From Symsagittifera roscoffensis (lineage: Eukaryota; Xenacoelomorpha; Acoela; Convolutidae): a stretch of 62,000 bases of DNA. The notes beneath the pieces are model-generated. The model was not told the DNA's origin and did no database searches. It was given only the letters and a program-made list of their open reading frames with translations. The stretch covers positions 32,666,695-32,728,694 of the forward strand of contig NC_087070.1 in assembly GCF_963678635.1 (NCBI RefSeq), written 5' to 3'. Positions within the stretch are counted from its first letter, which is position 1. Each line of letters begins with the position of its first letter. The position numbers and the translations under genes are program-made. Shown here one piece after another: positions 43,889 to 53,795 of this stretch.

Positions 43889-44010
43889 CGCGAGTGGGGC
43901 GAAGTTCAGCTTAGCCTCTGTGTTGATTTTTGTATCATTTTCTATTCGGTAGGCTGCACTTGCGTTGTATCGCAAGGGGTGCGAAGCTCCGCTTTGCCTC
44001 TCTGTTTACA
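43889..44010 (+). repeat. Hairpin motif GCGAAGCTCCGCTT..GCCTCTG, two copies
   Basis: Copy at 43968-44010 (GTATCGCAAGGGGTGCGAAGC followed by TCCGCTTTGCCTCT) and a more diverged copy at 43889-43927. GCGAAGC pairs with GCTTTGC/GCTTCGC. Further copies are at 45628-45668, 46159-46200 and 56956-56998. Confidence 0.6.
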
Positions 44011-44901
44011 GTTCTTTTTCTTAATTGTTTCTAGTTACTCTCGCGGAGCAAGTGTCTTGTTACCGGGAACTAGATTTTTCTCCTGTTAACAACTTTCCTA
44101 CTAATTCGGAAGAAATACGTACAAAGTCGCGAGCAAGCTGACAAACTCAATTTATCGAAAATTCAAGTAAAACTACCGATGCTCATATGAAGTAGTAATT
44201 AATATTTCGAATCAATTTAGAAGTTTCGAATAAGAGGTTTTCGTCCTAAATTTTGACAGCTTATTTTCCGTTTTTCTTCAGTTGCAGAATAAAATACCCG
44301 GTACAGTTTTTAATCGGCCTACTTGGCAAGTCATAGACATCTTCTGACTTCGGCTTTTTTTATATAATTGAAGTTTTAATGTAATTTGAAATTTCTTCAA
44401 TTCTGATTTTGAATAACTTTCTTTTTTTGATTGTGTGATTTCAGGCTATCTTATTACTAGCCAGTGTAGTGTATTAGTATGATTCTACTGTTTTTCGCAA
44501 ACAATAGTGCTCATTTAGTGGCACTTTTGCTATAATCGCAGTCTGTAACAGTGGAAGTTCTATAGCATCTGTTCCCCACTGTTTTTGTGGTTAGTGTTTG
44601 CCGATCTGTAAGCAAACGTGGCACAGTTGGACGAAAGTGAGGTTCCCTATCTAATGGTTGTAGACTTAGATAATTGCAATACCCTTGATTGGATAAGCAA
44701 GGGTGTTCAATCGGGTTCTACACTTAGTTACATCACTCGCCTTCTGGATCCTGAATTCTCATATACCTCATTTATTATTACGATTGCGATTCGTAAGCGT
44801 TACCAAACCGGAATATAGACTTTTTCGGGTTAACAACTAGTAAAACAGAAACAATCTTTTGATCTTTGGTTAATATGACATGGTAAGTTAGACGTTAGTT
44901 C

Positions 44902-45064
44902 CTGCTTGTGGCTAAGGGGTAACGTACCTGCCTATAAAAGCAAGGCTCAATGGTTCGATCCGGCCAGGACCTGTTTTTTTTTGTAAGCCAGAAATATTCC
45001 GTGCGTCAAAAATCTTTGTCGGACTTCTGTTTGTCTGCTTTTTTGTCGACTTAGTTACCGCAGC
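44902..45064 (+). repeat. tRNA-derived SINE-like copy 2
   Basis: An almost complete tRNA-like head: A box TGGCTAAGGGGTAACG (about 44918), B box GGTTCGATCC (about 44952-44961), acceptor-like TTCCTGC near 44900 opposite GCCAGGACC. It is followed by a T run and a body with GTCTGCTTTTTTGTCGACTTA and TTACCGCAG. Mismatched arms and an odd anticodon stem argue against a functional tRNA gene. Confidence 0.65.
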
Positions 45065-45161
45065 ACCAATTTTGCATAAATATGTGCATTTTTTACTCGA
45101 ATTAAAAACCTTTTCAGTTTTTAATTCGAGTAAGAAAAGCGCAAATTTAAGCAAAATTGGT
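45065..45161. other. Long near-perfect hairpin (45-bp arms, 7-nt loop)
   Basis: Arms 45065-45109 and 45117-45161 begin ACCAATTTTGC and end GCAAAATTGGT. I count three mismatches and two positions that would be G-U pairs in RNA; the inner 17 bp (TTACTCGAATTAAAAAC) are perfect. Size and shape match a miRNA-precursor-like hairpin or a tiny foldback element. Confidence 0.8.
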
Positions 45162-45289
45162 ATTCAAGTTTTGGGCAAGTAATTGAGTTCCATGAAGTTG
45201 TGCTTATATGTTTTTTTTGCTATTTTATGATTTTTTTCATGCTGTTCATTAGAAATTTTAGAAATTTTTTCATTATTAATTTCAATAAG

Positions 45290-45445
45290 TCTTCTGTGGC
45301 AATAATGCAATGGTAACAACCATGCTTGAAAAGACAAGTCTCAGAACTTCGATTTCAGTCGGGACCTGTTTTTTGTCGAAACTGAAAATTTTCAAATATT
45401 CTAGACTTTCGTGTCTGCTAATTTTGTCGGCTTAGGTCCCGCAGA
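45290..45445 (+). repeat. SINE-like copy 3 (degenerate)
   Basis: TGGCAATAATGCAATGGTAAC (A-box region), GATTTCAGTCGGGACCTG (decayed B-box region), T run, and body GTCTGCTAATTTTGTCGGC with TTAGGTCCCGCAG. Same order as copy 2. Confidence 0.55.
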
Positions 45446-45627
45446 AAGGTCGATTTGTTTTTGGCATTTTGAAAGCTCTTTGTTAGGTTTCTTATGTTGC
45501 TGGTAATTTTGTTTCAGGAATTTTTTGTCCTTTTATGCAATTTTAATAACTTTTTGACCAAAAACACGATGCGTTTTTCAATTTTTGATTTGTCTTTTTA
45601 TTTACTGGTAATCAAAGTCATGCATTC

Positions 45628-45668
45628 TGTATCGCAAGTGATGTGAAGCTCCGCTTCGCCTCTGTTTA
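45628..45668 (+). repeat. GCGAAGC/GCTTCGC hairpin motif
   Basis: GTATCGCAAGTGATGTGAAG followed by CTCCGCTTCGCCTCTG; same family as 43968-44010. Confidence 0.6.
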
Positions 45669-45684
45669 AATTATAAATTCAATC

Positions 45685-45830
45685 AACCAGCTGGCGCAGA
45701 GGTTATTTACTTGCTTGAGACGGCAAAGGCTTGGTTAAATCCGACCGGGACCTATTTTTTTTTGCTAACTTAGTGCTTTTTGGGACCATCAACCGTCTGC
45801 TTATTTGTGTCGGCTTAATTCACCTAGCAT
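45685..45830 (+). repeat. SINE-like copy 4 (degenerate)
   Basis: CTGGCGCAGAGGTTATT (A-box region), TTGGTTAAATCCGACCGGGACC (B-box region), T run, and body GTCTGCTTATTTGTGTCGGC. Confidence 0.55.
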
Positions 45831-45867
45831 GTTTTTTTGAAGTTTCAGCTTTTTTCTAAGTTTCTTT

Positions 45868-46010
45868 AACAACCATGCTTGAGGCCAAAGCGCAGGAGTT
45901 CAATTCCAGTCGGAATATGTTTTTTTTTGCAAACTGAGAATTTTCAGCTATTTTAATATTTTTGTCTGTATGCTTATTTTTGCCTGCTTAGTTCCCGCAG
46001 AACTACTTTT
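45868..46010 (+). repeat. SINE-like copy 5 (degenerate)
   Basis: AACAACCATGCTTGAGGCC, GGAGTTCAATTCCAGTCGG (B-box region), T run, and body with TTGCCTGCTTAGTTCCCGCAG. The second half matches copies 2 and 3. Confidence 0.55.
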
Positions 46011-46158
46011 TTGAAAGTTTGACTTCCTTTCAGCTTTCCAAAAACTCTATGTAAAATTTCTATTGGTGCAGGTAATTTTGTTCGGAATCTTTTTTTAAAC
46101 TTTTTTGCAATTTTTGATTTTTCTGTTCACTTGATTTAAATCACAGCCATTCATTTTT

Positions 46159-46200
46159 GTATCGCAAGTGGTGTAAAGATAAGCTTCGCCTCTGTGTTTA
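46159..46200 (+). repeat. GCGAAGC-type hairpin motif, diverged
   Basis: GTATCGCAAGTGGTGTAAAG followed by ATAAGCTTCGCCTCTGTG; same family as 43968-44010. Confidence 0.5.
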
Positions 46201-46309
46201 TATTTGGTGGCGTTTTTTGCTGCATAAAATTGGCAATTTATTAACATATTTAGCTGCATCATTGGTAGCTATTGGTTATGCATCATTGGTAGCTATTGTT
46301 TATTAAATT

Positions 46310-46400
46310 TAAAGAGCCTGTGGTACAGCAGATGCCAGTTGGCGAGACTTTAAATTCCCAGGTCGCCGGCTCAAAACCGACATTGTTAACGTATTACTAA
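46310..46400 (+). repeat. tRNA-like sequence, different type
   Basis: GTGGTACAGCAGATGCCAG (A-box-like) and GCCGGCTCAAAACCGAC (B-box-like) about 45 bp apart. The head differs from copies 1-5 and no T run follows closely. Probably another tRNA-derived repeat. Confidence 0.4.
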
Positions 46401-46650
46401 TTCCAGGCCTATTTCCACTGTTTTTTTACTAAGGCCTTCTTCCACTGCTTCGCCTCTGTGTAAATCCTTTAACCCAAATTGTTTCGTAGTTTGGAAAGCA
46501 AGATGTTTTCTTACTTTTCTGAAATTTCAAGAGGGGTGGGTTTCAACTTGTAATTTCTTAACGTTTCAGCTCCAAAATATAACACTTGCGAGAGCAATTG
46601 TCTTTTATTGAGAACTAGGCTTTTCCCCCGTTAACAACTGTTCTTACAAG

Positions 46651-48499
46651 TATACAAGAAATACGTGGTTACTTTTGTTAAAAAGGGTAAAATAATAAAA
46701 AATATTTTCAAAGCTCTTCCGAAATGATTACAAAGTGATTTAAAATTAACAATATCCCAGTATTTTAGGTTGTTATAGCCATGGCTAAATCCAGATGACT
46801 TGGTAATTAGACTCGATGCTCCGGTGAAATGAATATGTTATGCAGGACTAAGCGCTCACGCTGTTTTAGACTGATTGTAACGTTAGCAGCAGAAATGAAT
46901 ATGGTCCGACTATATTCATAAAATTAAAAATGAAAGTTCGTCAAATTGTTTATTCAAAAAATAACTTCAAAAAATATATAAAACTGGAAAAAAAAATTAA
47001 CAATTAATTCAAATTTTTGTTCTATTTTTGAACAATATTTCAAGTTTTAAAGAAAAATTCCTTGCCAGGGAAGTGCCAAATATGGCTTTCCTTTTGAAAA
47101 AATTTTTTCAGCCTAAGTGACCAAGATAGCAAGATATTATCAGTTTATTAGGTCGAAATTAGGCAAAATTTTCCAACCTGTTTTTCTCGACATTGGGATT
47201 TTTTGGAACTCTTTTACTTAAATTCGAATCACGACTGAAAGAGATTTAATATGACAAATCAGTCAAACCAGTCCAATGATTACTTGTGGTAATTGGTTTT
47301 GCGTGAAAAACAAAAAAAAATAAAACACACGAATTCAAAGTCCCCCCTCCCATTTTCGATGGTCGGAACAACAAGGATGGCCGGTTACTGTGGAAGTAGC
47401 GCAGAATGTTCCGATCAGAGTCTTTAAAATATAACAAAATGATTTTGTCGAATTAGCGTAGGGTTTTTGTGTGGTGTGATCAAAGATCTGAACGAAAAAT
47501 TAGAGCTTAAGCATATTCGACAGTCATAGTAAAGTCAGCAAATTGGACAACAATTTTCGTAGTGTGAATAAAAAACACAAGCAAAAATCTAAATATAATC
47601 AAGTGTTTTGAGTTTTTGAAGTTTTTGTTTCCAAAAAGGCGCGAAAAACTCCTGCTCGTTTACAATGGCTTTTTTGGAATTTTTTTTATGTCGATCGATT
47701 TTTTTAAAGCTTACCATAACTTTTGATTTTTTTAAAGTCGATAAATCAAAAGTGAAAGGGCATATCACTCGACCAATTCGGTCAACTTTTGTGGTAGCTG
47801 ATTTGGCGAGGAAATTTGAACAAAAGATAACAAAAATAACAAAAAACACCCGAATACCAAATACAAAATTTTTAATGATACGTAAAGTTAACAGGCTTAC
47901 GTTGTCCAGAGCTTATATCTGTAGCGCTAAAGACGACAACATATCGGGTCATTACCTGCTTTGCAAGAGAATCTCCAAACTTGAAGAAGAAAGTTTCGAT
48001 TGCAGTTGAGTTGCAGTTTTGAGTTGTAATTTTTGTCATTCAATTAGCAAGTTGGTCCTCCGCGAGCGCCCAAACAAGGCACATAATGGATTCTAGCTTA
48101 CACGTCTCTTAAAAAGGCATTATCGATTCTCAGGCGTTTATCAGCCACACGTTTAGAAGAGTGTACTGCAGATATAAGTTATTCGTTGTCCATAGCACAA
48201 AAAATAGGTAATTTGACACAAAATACATCATTGAAAATGCGTTCCATAATACATCATGCGTTCTATTAGAATACCAGAGTCCAGTGCTTCTACAGACGCA
48301 ACCTTTTTGCACTGAGCGTGTTTCTGACTAGCTTTTTGAACTTTTGGGACCTCCATGATATCAGAACGCTTGTATAGGTTCTTCTATTAGCCAGAAAAAA
48401 GCTAGTGTTATAGCTAGTGTCTATAAGCTAGTGTTTACAGTTGCCTAACTAGGCATCGCTGTAGACAATTTTGACCCGGTTTTCGACATCAACAAGTGT
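46651..48499. other. Non-coding region with one half of a permuted repeat pair
   Basis: No gene recognised. The block at about 47200-47360 (CACGACTGAAAGAG, CCAATGATTACTTGTGG, ATGGTCGGAACAA) resembles 61140-61300, and the block at 47465-47680 (GTGTGGTGTGATC, ATTCGACAGTCATA, GTTTTTGTTTCC, AAAAACTCC) resembles 60768-61010. The two blocks are in the opposite order at the other site. Confidence 0.5.
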
Positions 48500-49997
48500 T
48501 TGAAAACATAGTTTGACAGCTTGCATTTGCGTTTGAGCTTGCTAAGAGCTCATCTTGAAGTTTCTCATCTTGGATGCCATTGTATTGTCATCAAATGTTG
48601 AACCCGGCTGAGTTTGTGTCGATAACAGGAGAAGTTTGCCTAGCGAACTTGGCCTGGCCTTTTTGTCTTCAAAATTGATAACGAAACACGAATTTTCTGA
48701 ATTTTGCCCAGGTGTATGATCTACAGTCATTCCGTTTTTATCACGGGAAAACTCTTAACCAAGATATCAGAAATACAGAGTTTTCTCTTTGCTAATTTTC
48801 AAATTGCTCCTGCTTCTTACAACTACAGCACAGACAAAATATTGATTCCCTGACCAGAAGAAATCGTCGACATGAATAGAAACAAGGCCAGGAATTTTTG
48901 AACGCGAATTACCAAACACAAGTTATCCTGGGTCCAATTTACGAGCGTTTCCTTCTAACACCATGATAACGTCTTCCCTCGTTATTACCAGCTGCGCGAG
49001 GCATCGACCAGCCTATTTGGCCTCTTAAAGTTTTCCTAGATTGTTTTTCTCTGCAAACTCCTGTGGAGGCAAAAAAATACACGTTACGATTGTTCTTTTT
49101 GGCGTAGAGGAAAGCTGTATTAATGTCCAAGCAACCCACTTCCTGGTTTCCAAAGGAAGATACTATGGTAAGCAATAGTCTAAGAGAGTCTTTAGCGGCA
49201 GATTGTGAATAGCGAACAAGCATCAGCACCGAGTTCCTCGAATCTTCTTGCAAAAAAGCGAGCTTTGATTTTTCCGCCATGCTTCTCAGTAGATACCCTC
49301 TTGGTTGACAAACAGTGTTAATGATTGTCTGCTACGATTTAGAAAACTAATTTTTGAGCCAGCTCTTGTCCTCCGCTTGTTTTGCGAAACCTATGGATAC
49401 TTTGTGTTCATCTTATACAGTCAGTAAGCAAATGTCATCTACAGATGGTTCCCAGTTCAACACGTTTTTAAAGTCAAGGCAGTCGGTAACACCGTGACAG
49501 ACTCTGGTTTTTTGCATTCAATTTTGTAATTTTTCCTGTATTGACTTATTGTCTTACCACCTCGGCTCAAAACATTTCCAGCATAATTGGGTCCAAGTAC
49601 AGAAGGATCTTGCGACAACAGTGTGATCTTCTGGCAAATTTTGGGAAAATTGGTTACTTAAGCGATAGATCAATCAAGTACCTGATCCAAATATATCACC
49701 GACCTCGAGAATGACACTATCTCTATTCTTCTGAATCACTTCAGATGAAAACCCAGACACTGGGGCTTCCAAAAGTCCTTTTTGTTGCTGTCACATCTTG
49801 AACGTCTGGTTTGTCGACAGTATGGTCAGAAATCGAAACTTTTACAGTGTAGCTTCATTAGAATTAATTCTAACGACTTGTCCCCTGTGACGTAAGAGGT
49901 GGACTCGGCAATCTAGGCAAATGATTTTTGCAAGGCCTCATTTATTCTCTTCGCGCTTGTAGAAAACGTGATCCTCAAAAAGCAGAGCCCCGCATCT
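48500..49997 (-). pseudogene. Ty1/copia element remnant, RT part
   Basis: Minus-strand ORF 48939-49280 contains copia-type RT motifs (LVRYSQSAAKDSLRLLLTI, GCLDINTAFLYAKK). Further on, at 48860-48874, the minus strand reads HVDDF within GLVSIHVDDFFWSGNQY, the copia counterpart of the YVDD catalytic motif. The frame is broken between these blocks. Its 5' part lies beyond the nested LINE, at 53796-55463. No LTRs were found. Confidence 0.7.
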
Positions 49998-50011
49998 CTT
50001 CGTATATTACT
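49998..50011. repeat. LINE target-site duplication, left copy (14 bp)
   Basis: CTTCGTATATTACT, identical to 53782-53795. Confidence 0.9.
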
Positions 50012-53000
50012 GTTGTTGTTGTTAGCCCACGCGGGTCGGGTTGGGCTCTTCTGTCTCCAGGTCAAGAAACTTAGCATTCTCTACCGGCCGAAGCCACAGG
50101 TCTGCTGGGGTGAGTGGGGAGGGGTTTTGGGAGCAGTTGAAAAGGTGACATGTTGTGTGGGGGGCAAGGGAACAGGTTGGGCAAAGGTGGGAGATGGAGC
50201 TGTCGAGGCGGGATAGGTAAGTGTTAAGGAGCCGGCTGTAGCCAGACCGGAGTTGGGAGAGCTTACAGCGCGTGGGACGTGGGAGAGATTTTTCAGAGGG
50301 GTCAATCTTTGGGGGAGGGATACAAATAACTTTAGACGGAGGGGTTTCGGCTAGGAACTTGGTTACAAGGGAGGTATGGTTGTCTTTTAAAATTGGTTTG
50401 TAGTAGTTAAAAATAAAAGTGGAGACTTCGTCTCGGTCGTCCAGAACTAGAGGGTGGTTTGCGTAGACTGAAAAGTCGGTTAAAATTTTCTGGGTGTCTT
50501 CTTTGAAGCAGCTTATAATTGAGGGGCGAAGTAGACGGGGAGGAGGGGGATGTGAATGTATAAAATTAATGGGATGGTGGGAACGATAGGTAGAGATAAA
50601 AAATTGAGATGACAGAAGGGTATGGTGGTCTTTGACCGTTAGGATTTCAGATTCACTGTGCAGGTGGGCAGTGGAACTCATTAGATTTGATCCAGTAACA
50701 ACGCGAAGGGATTGGTTTTGGGCAACCTGCAGGCAATTTATGGAGGTGTTACTTGATGCGTGGGACCATGCGGGGGCTGCATAGTCAAGTATGGGGCGAA
50801 TTAAAGCTTTAAAAGTTAGGAGGAGGGTTTCTTTGGAGTGACCCCAGGTTGATCCTGCTAATGCCTTCAGGATTCCGATCCTGCGTCTGGCCTTTTCAGC
50901 GGATTGTTTGCAGTGAGTGGCAAAACAAAGTGTTGGATCAAATGTCACCCCTAAGATTGGTGGATTTTTGTTTAGGGGTAGCGCCTCGTTATTTAAAAGA
51001 ACACTAGGTGTTTTATTAAATTCTTTGTTATAAGAGGAGAAAAGTGTAACTGATCCTTTAGAGGACGCGAAACTTAGTTTGCGTGAGGTGAAAAAATCGT
51101 AGAGCCTTTTTAGGTAGCTATTGATGGAATTTGAGGCGATATCAATATTGGAACTGCTTGCGAAGGGGTGGAAATCGTCTGCATACGAAACAAGGTTTAC
51201 ATTATCGGGAGGTGGCGGTGCATCATGGACATAAAAATTGAAGAGTGTGGGTGATAAAACAGAACCTTGGGGTACGCCACAGTGGATTATTCGATGGGGG
51301 GATGTGTGTTCACGGAATGAGGTGGCAGCTTGTCGACCATTAAGGTAATTACTTAGCCAGCGGACTAGACTTCTTGGGAGGGGAGTGTCATGAACGAGTT
51401 CCACAAGTGAGCGATGACACACCATGTCGAAAGCCTTAGATAAGTCAAGTGTGGCCAGTACCGTACGTTTAGGGGGGCGATTTTGGTTAAAACCGTCTGA
51501 AATGTAAAATTCGAGAGTGGAGAGAGCTGTGGTGGTGGAGTGAAAAGGGCGGAAGCCGTGTTGGTGTTTGGCGTTGGGGAGATGTTTGGTAAAGATGGGG
51601 TGAACGAGCTTCTCCAGAATTTTAACTGCTGGGCAGAGTAAGGATATAGGTCTGTAAGATGTTGATTGTTTAAGATCCTTATTGGGCTTTGGAAGCGGTG
51701 CAATTTTTGAATTTTTCCAAATTTGGGGGATAATGTTTTCGGACAAAGAGATATTAAAAAGGTATGTTAAGTATTGAGTAGCAAGTGGGCCGAGATGTTT
51801 AAGGTGTATATTACAAAGGCCGTCGGGACCTAGCGCTCGCGATGGTTTGCTGTCTGCAATGGCTTGTTTAGTATTTTCAGGGGTAAAAATTGGGCTGTCT
51901 GACAGCGGTAGTTTGGCAATTTTTCTTCTCGTTATACGAAGGAGTTTGTCAGAGGCGTGGGGTCTGGCATTGGTGAATTGTTTGTTAAAAGAGCTGGTAA
52001 TATCACAAGGTGAGTGTATGGGTTTAGAACCAAAAGTAATGGGGTGTCTTCCTGCCACGGGCTTAGATCCATTTAAGGAGCGTACCACTTTCCAGAACTT
52101 TCTGGCACCAGTGCGGTAGTCGCAAGTCCGGAGGAATTCTCGCCATTTATTTTCTTTGTCCTTTGCTGTCTGTTTCATGAGTCTACAGTTCAGTTGGGAT
52201 ATGACTTCTGGGGGGAGATTTTGTTGTCGGCTGAAATCTCTTTCGGCGGCAAGGGCAGTGGACTCGGGGGAAAGAGAGGGAGTGAAGTGGCGAATACGGC
52301 CAGCGGGGATGTGGTGGCGTGCTGCCCTGAGCACCAGGTCCCTCAAGAATTTCTCTCCGGCGGCAACTCCGGAAGGTGGAACCGCTGAAAAGAAACCCTC
52401 CTCAATTTCCTCTGTGAATTTGATCCAATCTGCTTTTAAAAAATTTATAAAAGTCCTTTTAGGTGAAAAATTTATAAAATCATCCAAGGGTAGTTCTAGA
52501 AGAATGGGTAGGTGATCTGATCCTAGAGATTTAATTGGGGTCCATGATGTGGAGAGTAAGAACGATTGGGATGCGAGGGAAATATCTGGTGACGAGAGTT
52601 GGTTTTCTGAGTTAAAAGGGACTCTGGTTTGTGTGTCATCATTTAATGGTGCAAAGGTGGATTCGGTTATTTCTTTGCTAAGTACAGAGCCGCGTTGATC
52701 TTCCTCGATGTTGGAGTTCCATAGTTGTGAATGTGCGTTGGCATCCCCGAGTACTAAGGCGTCCCCAGGTTCAAGTAGTTCGGCAAGGGACGCAGAGTAA
52801 CCAGGGGGACAGCTCGAGCGAGGGGGGATGTAGAAATTATAAATACGAAGCTTGGATGAACTGGCTACCACTGATATGCCCATAGCCTCTAGTGTTCCAT
52901 CGTTGTTAATATTTATTTCTTCGTATTGTATCGACTCATGTATGGCTATGAGGAGACCGCCCCCTTCTTTTTCTCGATCTTTTCTAATTAAAGTGTAGTG

Positions 53001-53781
53001 TGAGCCTAGTGAGGGGTTTCGAGATTTCTTTCTTAATTTAGTTTCTTGGAAGACAGCAATATGAATTTGATTTTGAGATAAGAAAGCAGAATTTTCGGGT
53101 GCTTTTCCGGAGATACCGTTGCAATTAAATTGAAGGATTTTTAAAAGGCCTTTGGCGGGGTGTGGTGAACTATTTACATTATTAACAGCAGTATGATTAA
53201 AATGGTTGTTTGTACTTGAGTTATTTACACTATTTACACGATTACGATTTGCGCGATTTTGGGAGGAGGAATTTTTATTCGAGGAGGTGGGAAGGGTGGG
53301 AGGGGGAGGGGGGTTAGGGAGGTGGGGTTGGGGGGCGGTTATGGAAGTTGAACAAGTTTGGGAGTTGGGGGTGGTCAAGTTAGAGGACCTGGTGCCTGGG
53401 GGAGGTAAAATGTAGGTAGAGGTACAGGTAGAGCAATAGTAGTCAGGGTGGTGTTGGTTAAGGTGGGTAAGACCACTACATTTAAGGTGAATGTAACCAC
53501 AGATGTGGCACCAGACACTGGGCTGGGTGCGTTTGATGCGGAAAGAGCAAGGGGAGCAAAAGTAAGGCCCTGGACCAGGGTTTGGATTAATGCCGGAGCG
53601 GAGTAGTAGTATAAGGATGAGCAGACGGAGCAGCCTGGCCGGCTTCAGACGCTCCGTAACCGAAAACCCGGAGACTTCTGAGCTTCTCCCGACCCAATGG
53701 GAGGGGGGGCTTGACGCCATTTGCATCTTGGTGGGGCCCAAGATGTCGGATCCACCACTGGAAGGCGGCGTCGTCTGGATC
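50012..53781 (-). mobile_element. Full-length non-LTR retrotransposon (LINE) inserted in the copia remnant
   Basis: 3770 bp, minus strand, bounded by an exact 14-bp duplication. The 3' end (plus-strand 50012) is a short (CAA)n tail overlapping the stop codon, so there is practically no 3'UTR. The 5'UTR before the first in-element ATG is about 55 bp. The ORF is uninterrupted and the duplication is perfect, so the insertion is recent and may be active. GC content is higher than in the flanks. Confidence 0.93.
50022..53726 (-). CDS. Single-ORF LINE protein: 2A-like motif, PHD-like finger, APE endonuclease, reverse transcriptase
   Basis: 1234 residues from the ATG at 53726 (a second ATG is at 53720). 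The frame also runs upstream to 53837, but that part is host flank. Residues about 31-52 are a hydrophobic run ending SGINPNPGP (53571-53594), like the NPGP of 2A ribosome-skipping peptides. Next is a C4HC3-type finger (FCSPC...WCHIC...HLKC...YYCSTC). A Pro/Asn/Ser-rich linker follows. The apurinic endonuclease domain starts LKILQFNCNGISG and includes QETK and LGSDHLPI. RT has LATLDLSKAFD, GVPQGSVLSPTLFNFYV and catalytic YADD. The tail carries a Cys/His knuckle (HLCPTCSLAPHTTCHLFNC). This layout is that of Jockey/CR1-superfamily LINEs; the exact clade needs phylogeny. All catalytic motifs are present. Confidence 0.92.
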   Translation of the reverse strand: MQMASSPPSHWVGRSSEVSGFSVTERLKPARLLRLLILILLLRSGINPNPGPGPYFCSPCSFRIKRTQPSVWCHICGYIHLKCSGLTHLNQHHPDYYCSTCTSTYILPPPGTRSSNLTTPNSQTCSTSITAPQPHLPNPPPPPTLPTSSNKNSSSQNRANRNRVNSVNNSSTNNHFNHTAVNNVNSSPHPAKGLLKILQFNCNGISGKAPENSAFLSQNQIHIAVFQETKLRKKSRNPSLGSHYTLIRKDREKEGGGLLIAIHESIQYEEININNDGTLEAMGISVVASSSKLRIYNFYIPPRSSCPPGYSASLAELLEPGDALVLGDANAHSQLWNSNIEEDQRGSVLSKEITESTFAPLNDDTQTRVPFNSENQLSSPDISLASQSFLLSTSWTPIKSLGSDHLPILLELPLDDFINFSPKRTFINFLKADWIKFTEEIEEGFFSAVPPSGVAAGEKFLRDLVLRAARHHIPAGRIRHFTPSLSPESTALAAERDFSRQQNLPPEVISQLNCRLMKQTAKDKENKWREFLRTCDYRTGARKFWKVVRSLNGSKPVAGRHPITFGSKPIHSPCDITSSFNKQFTNARPHASDKLLRITRRKIAKLPLSDSPIFTPENTKQAIADSKPSRALGPDGLCNIHLKHLGPLATQYLTYLFNISLSENIIPQIWKNSKIAPLPKPNKDLKQSTSYRPISLLCPAVKILEKLVHPIFTKHLPNAKHQHGFRPFHSTTTALSTLEFYISDGFNQNRPPKRTVLATLDLSKAFDMVCHRSLVELVHDTPLPRSLVRWLSNYLNGRQAATSFREHTSPHRIIHCGVPQGSVLSPTLFNFYVHDAPPPPDNVNLVSYADDFHPFASSSNIDIASNSINSYLKRLYDFFTSRKLSFASSKGSVTLFSSYNKEFNKTPSVLLNNEALPLNKNPPILGVTFDPTLCFATHCKQSAEKARRRIGILKALAGSTWGHSKETLLLTFKALIRPILDYAAPAWSHASSNTSINCLQVAQNQSLRVVTGSNLMSSTAHLHSESEILTVKDHHTLLSSQFFISTYRSHHPINFIHSHPPPPRLLRPSIISCFKEDTQKILTDFSVYANHPLVLDDRDEVSTFIFNYYKPILKDNHTSLVTKFLAETPPSKVICIPPPKIDPSEKSLPRPTRCKLSQLRSGYSRLLNTYLSRLDSSISHLCPTCSLAPHTTCHLFNCSQNPSPLTPADLWLRPVENAKFLDLETEEPNPTRVG

Positions 53782-53795
53782 CTTCGTATATTACT
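53782..53795. repeat. LINE target-site duplication, right copy (14 bp)
   Basis: CTTCGTATATTACT, identical to 49998-50011. Confidence 0.9.

Noticed and set aside
44918-44975. Possible functional tRNA gene
   Set aside because: A and B boxes are good, but the anticodon stem is mispaired and the sequence is followed by a SINE-type T run and body shared with neighbouring copies.
47665-48009. 114-codon plus-strand ORF
   Set aside because: Overlaps the dispersed X/Y repeat, composition is AT-driven (Lys, Phe, Ile), no domain.
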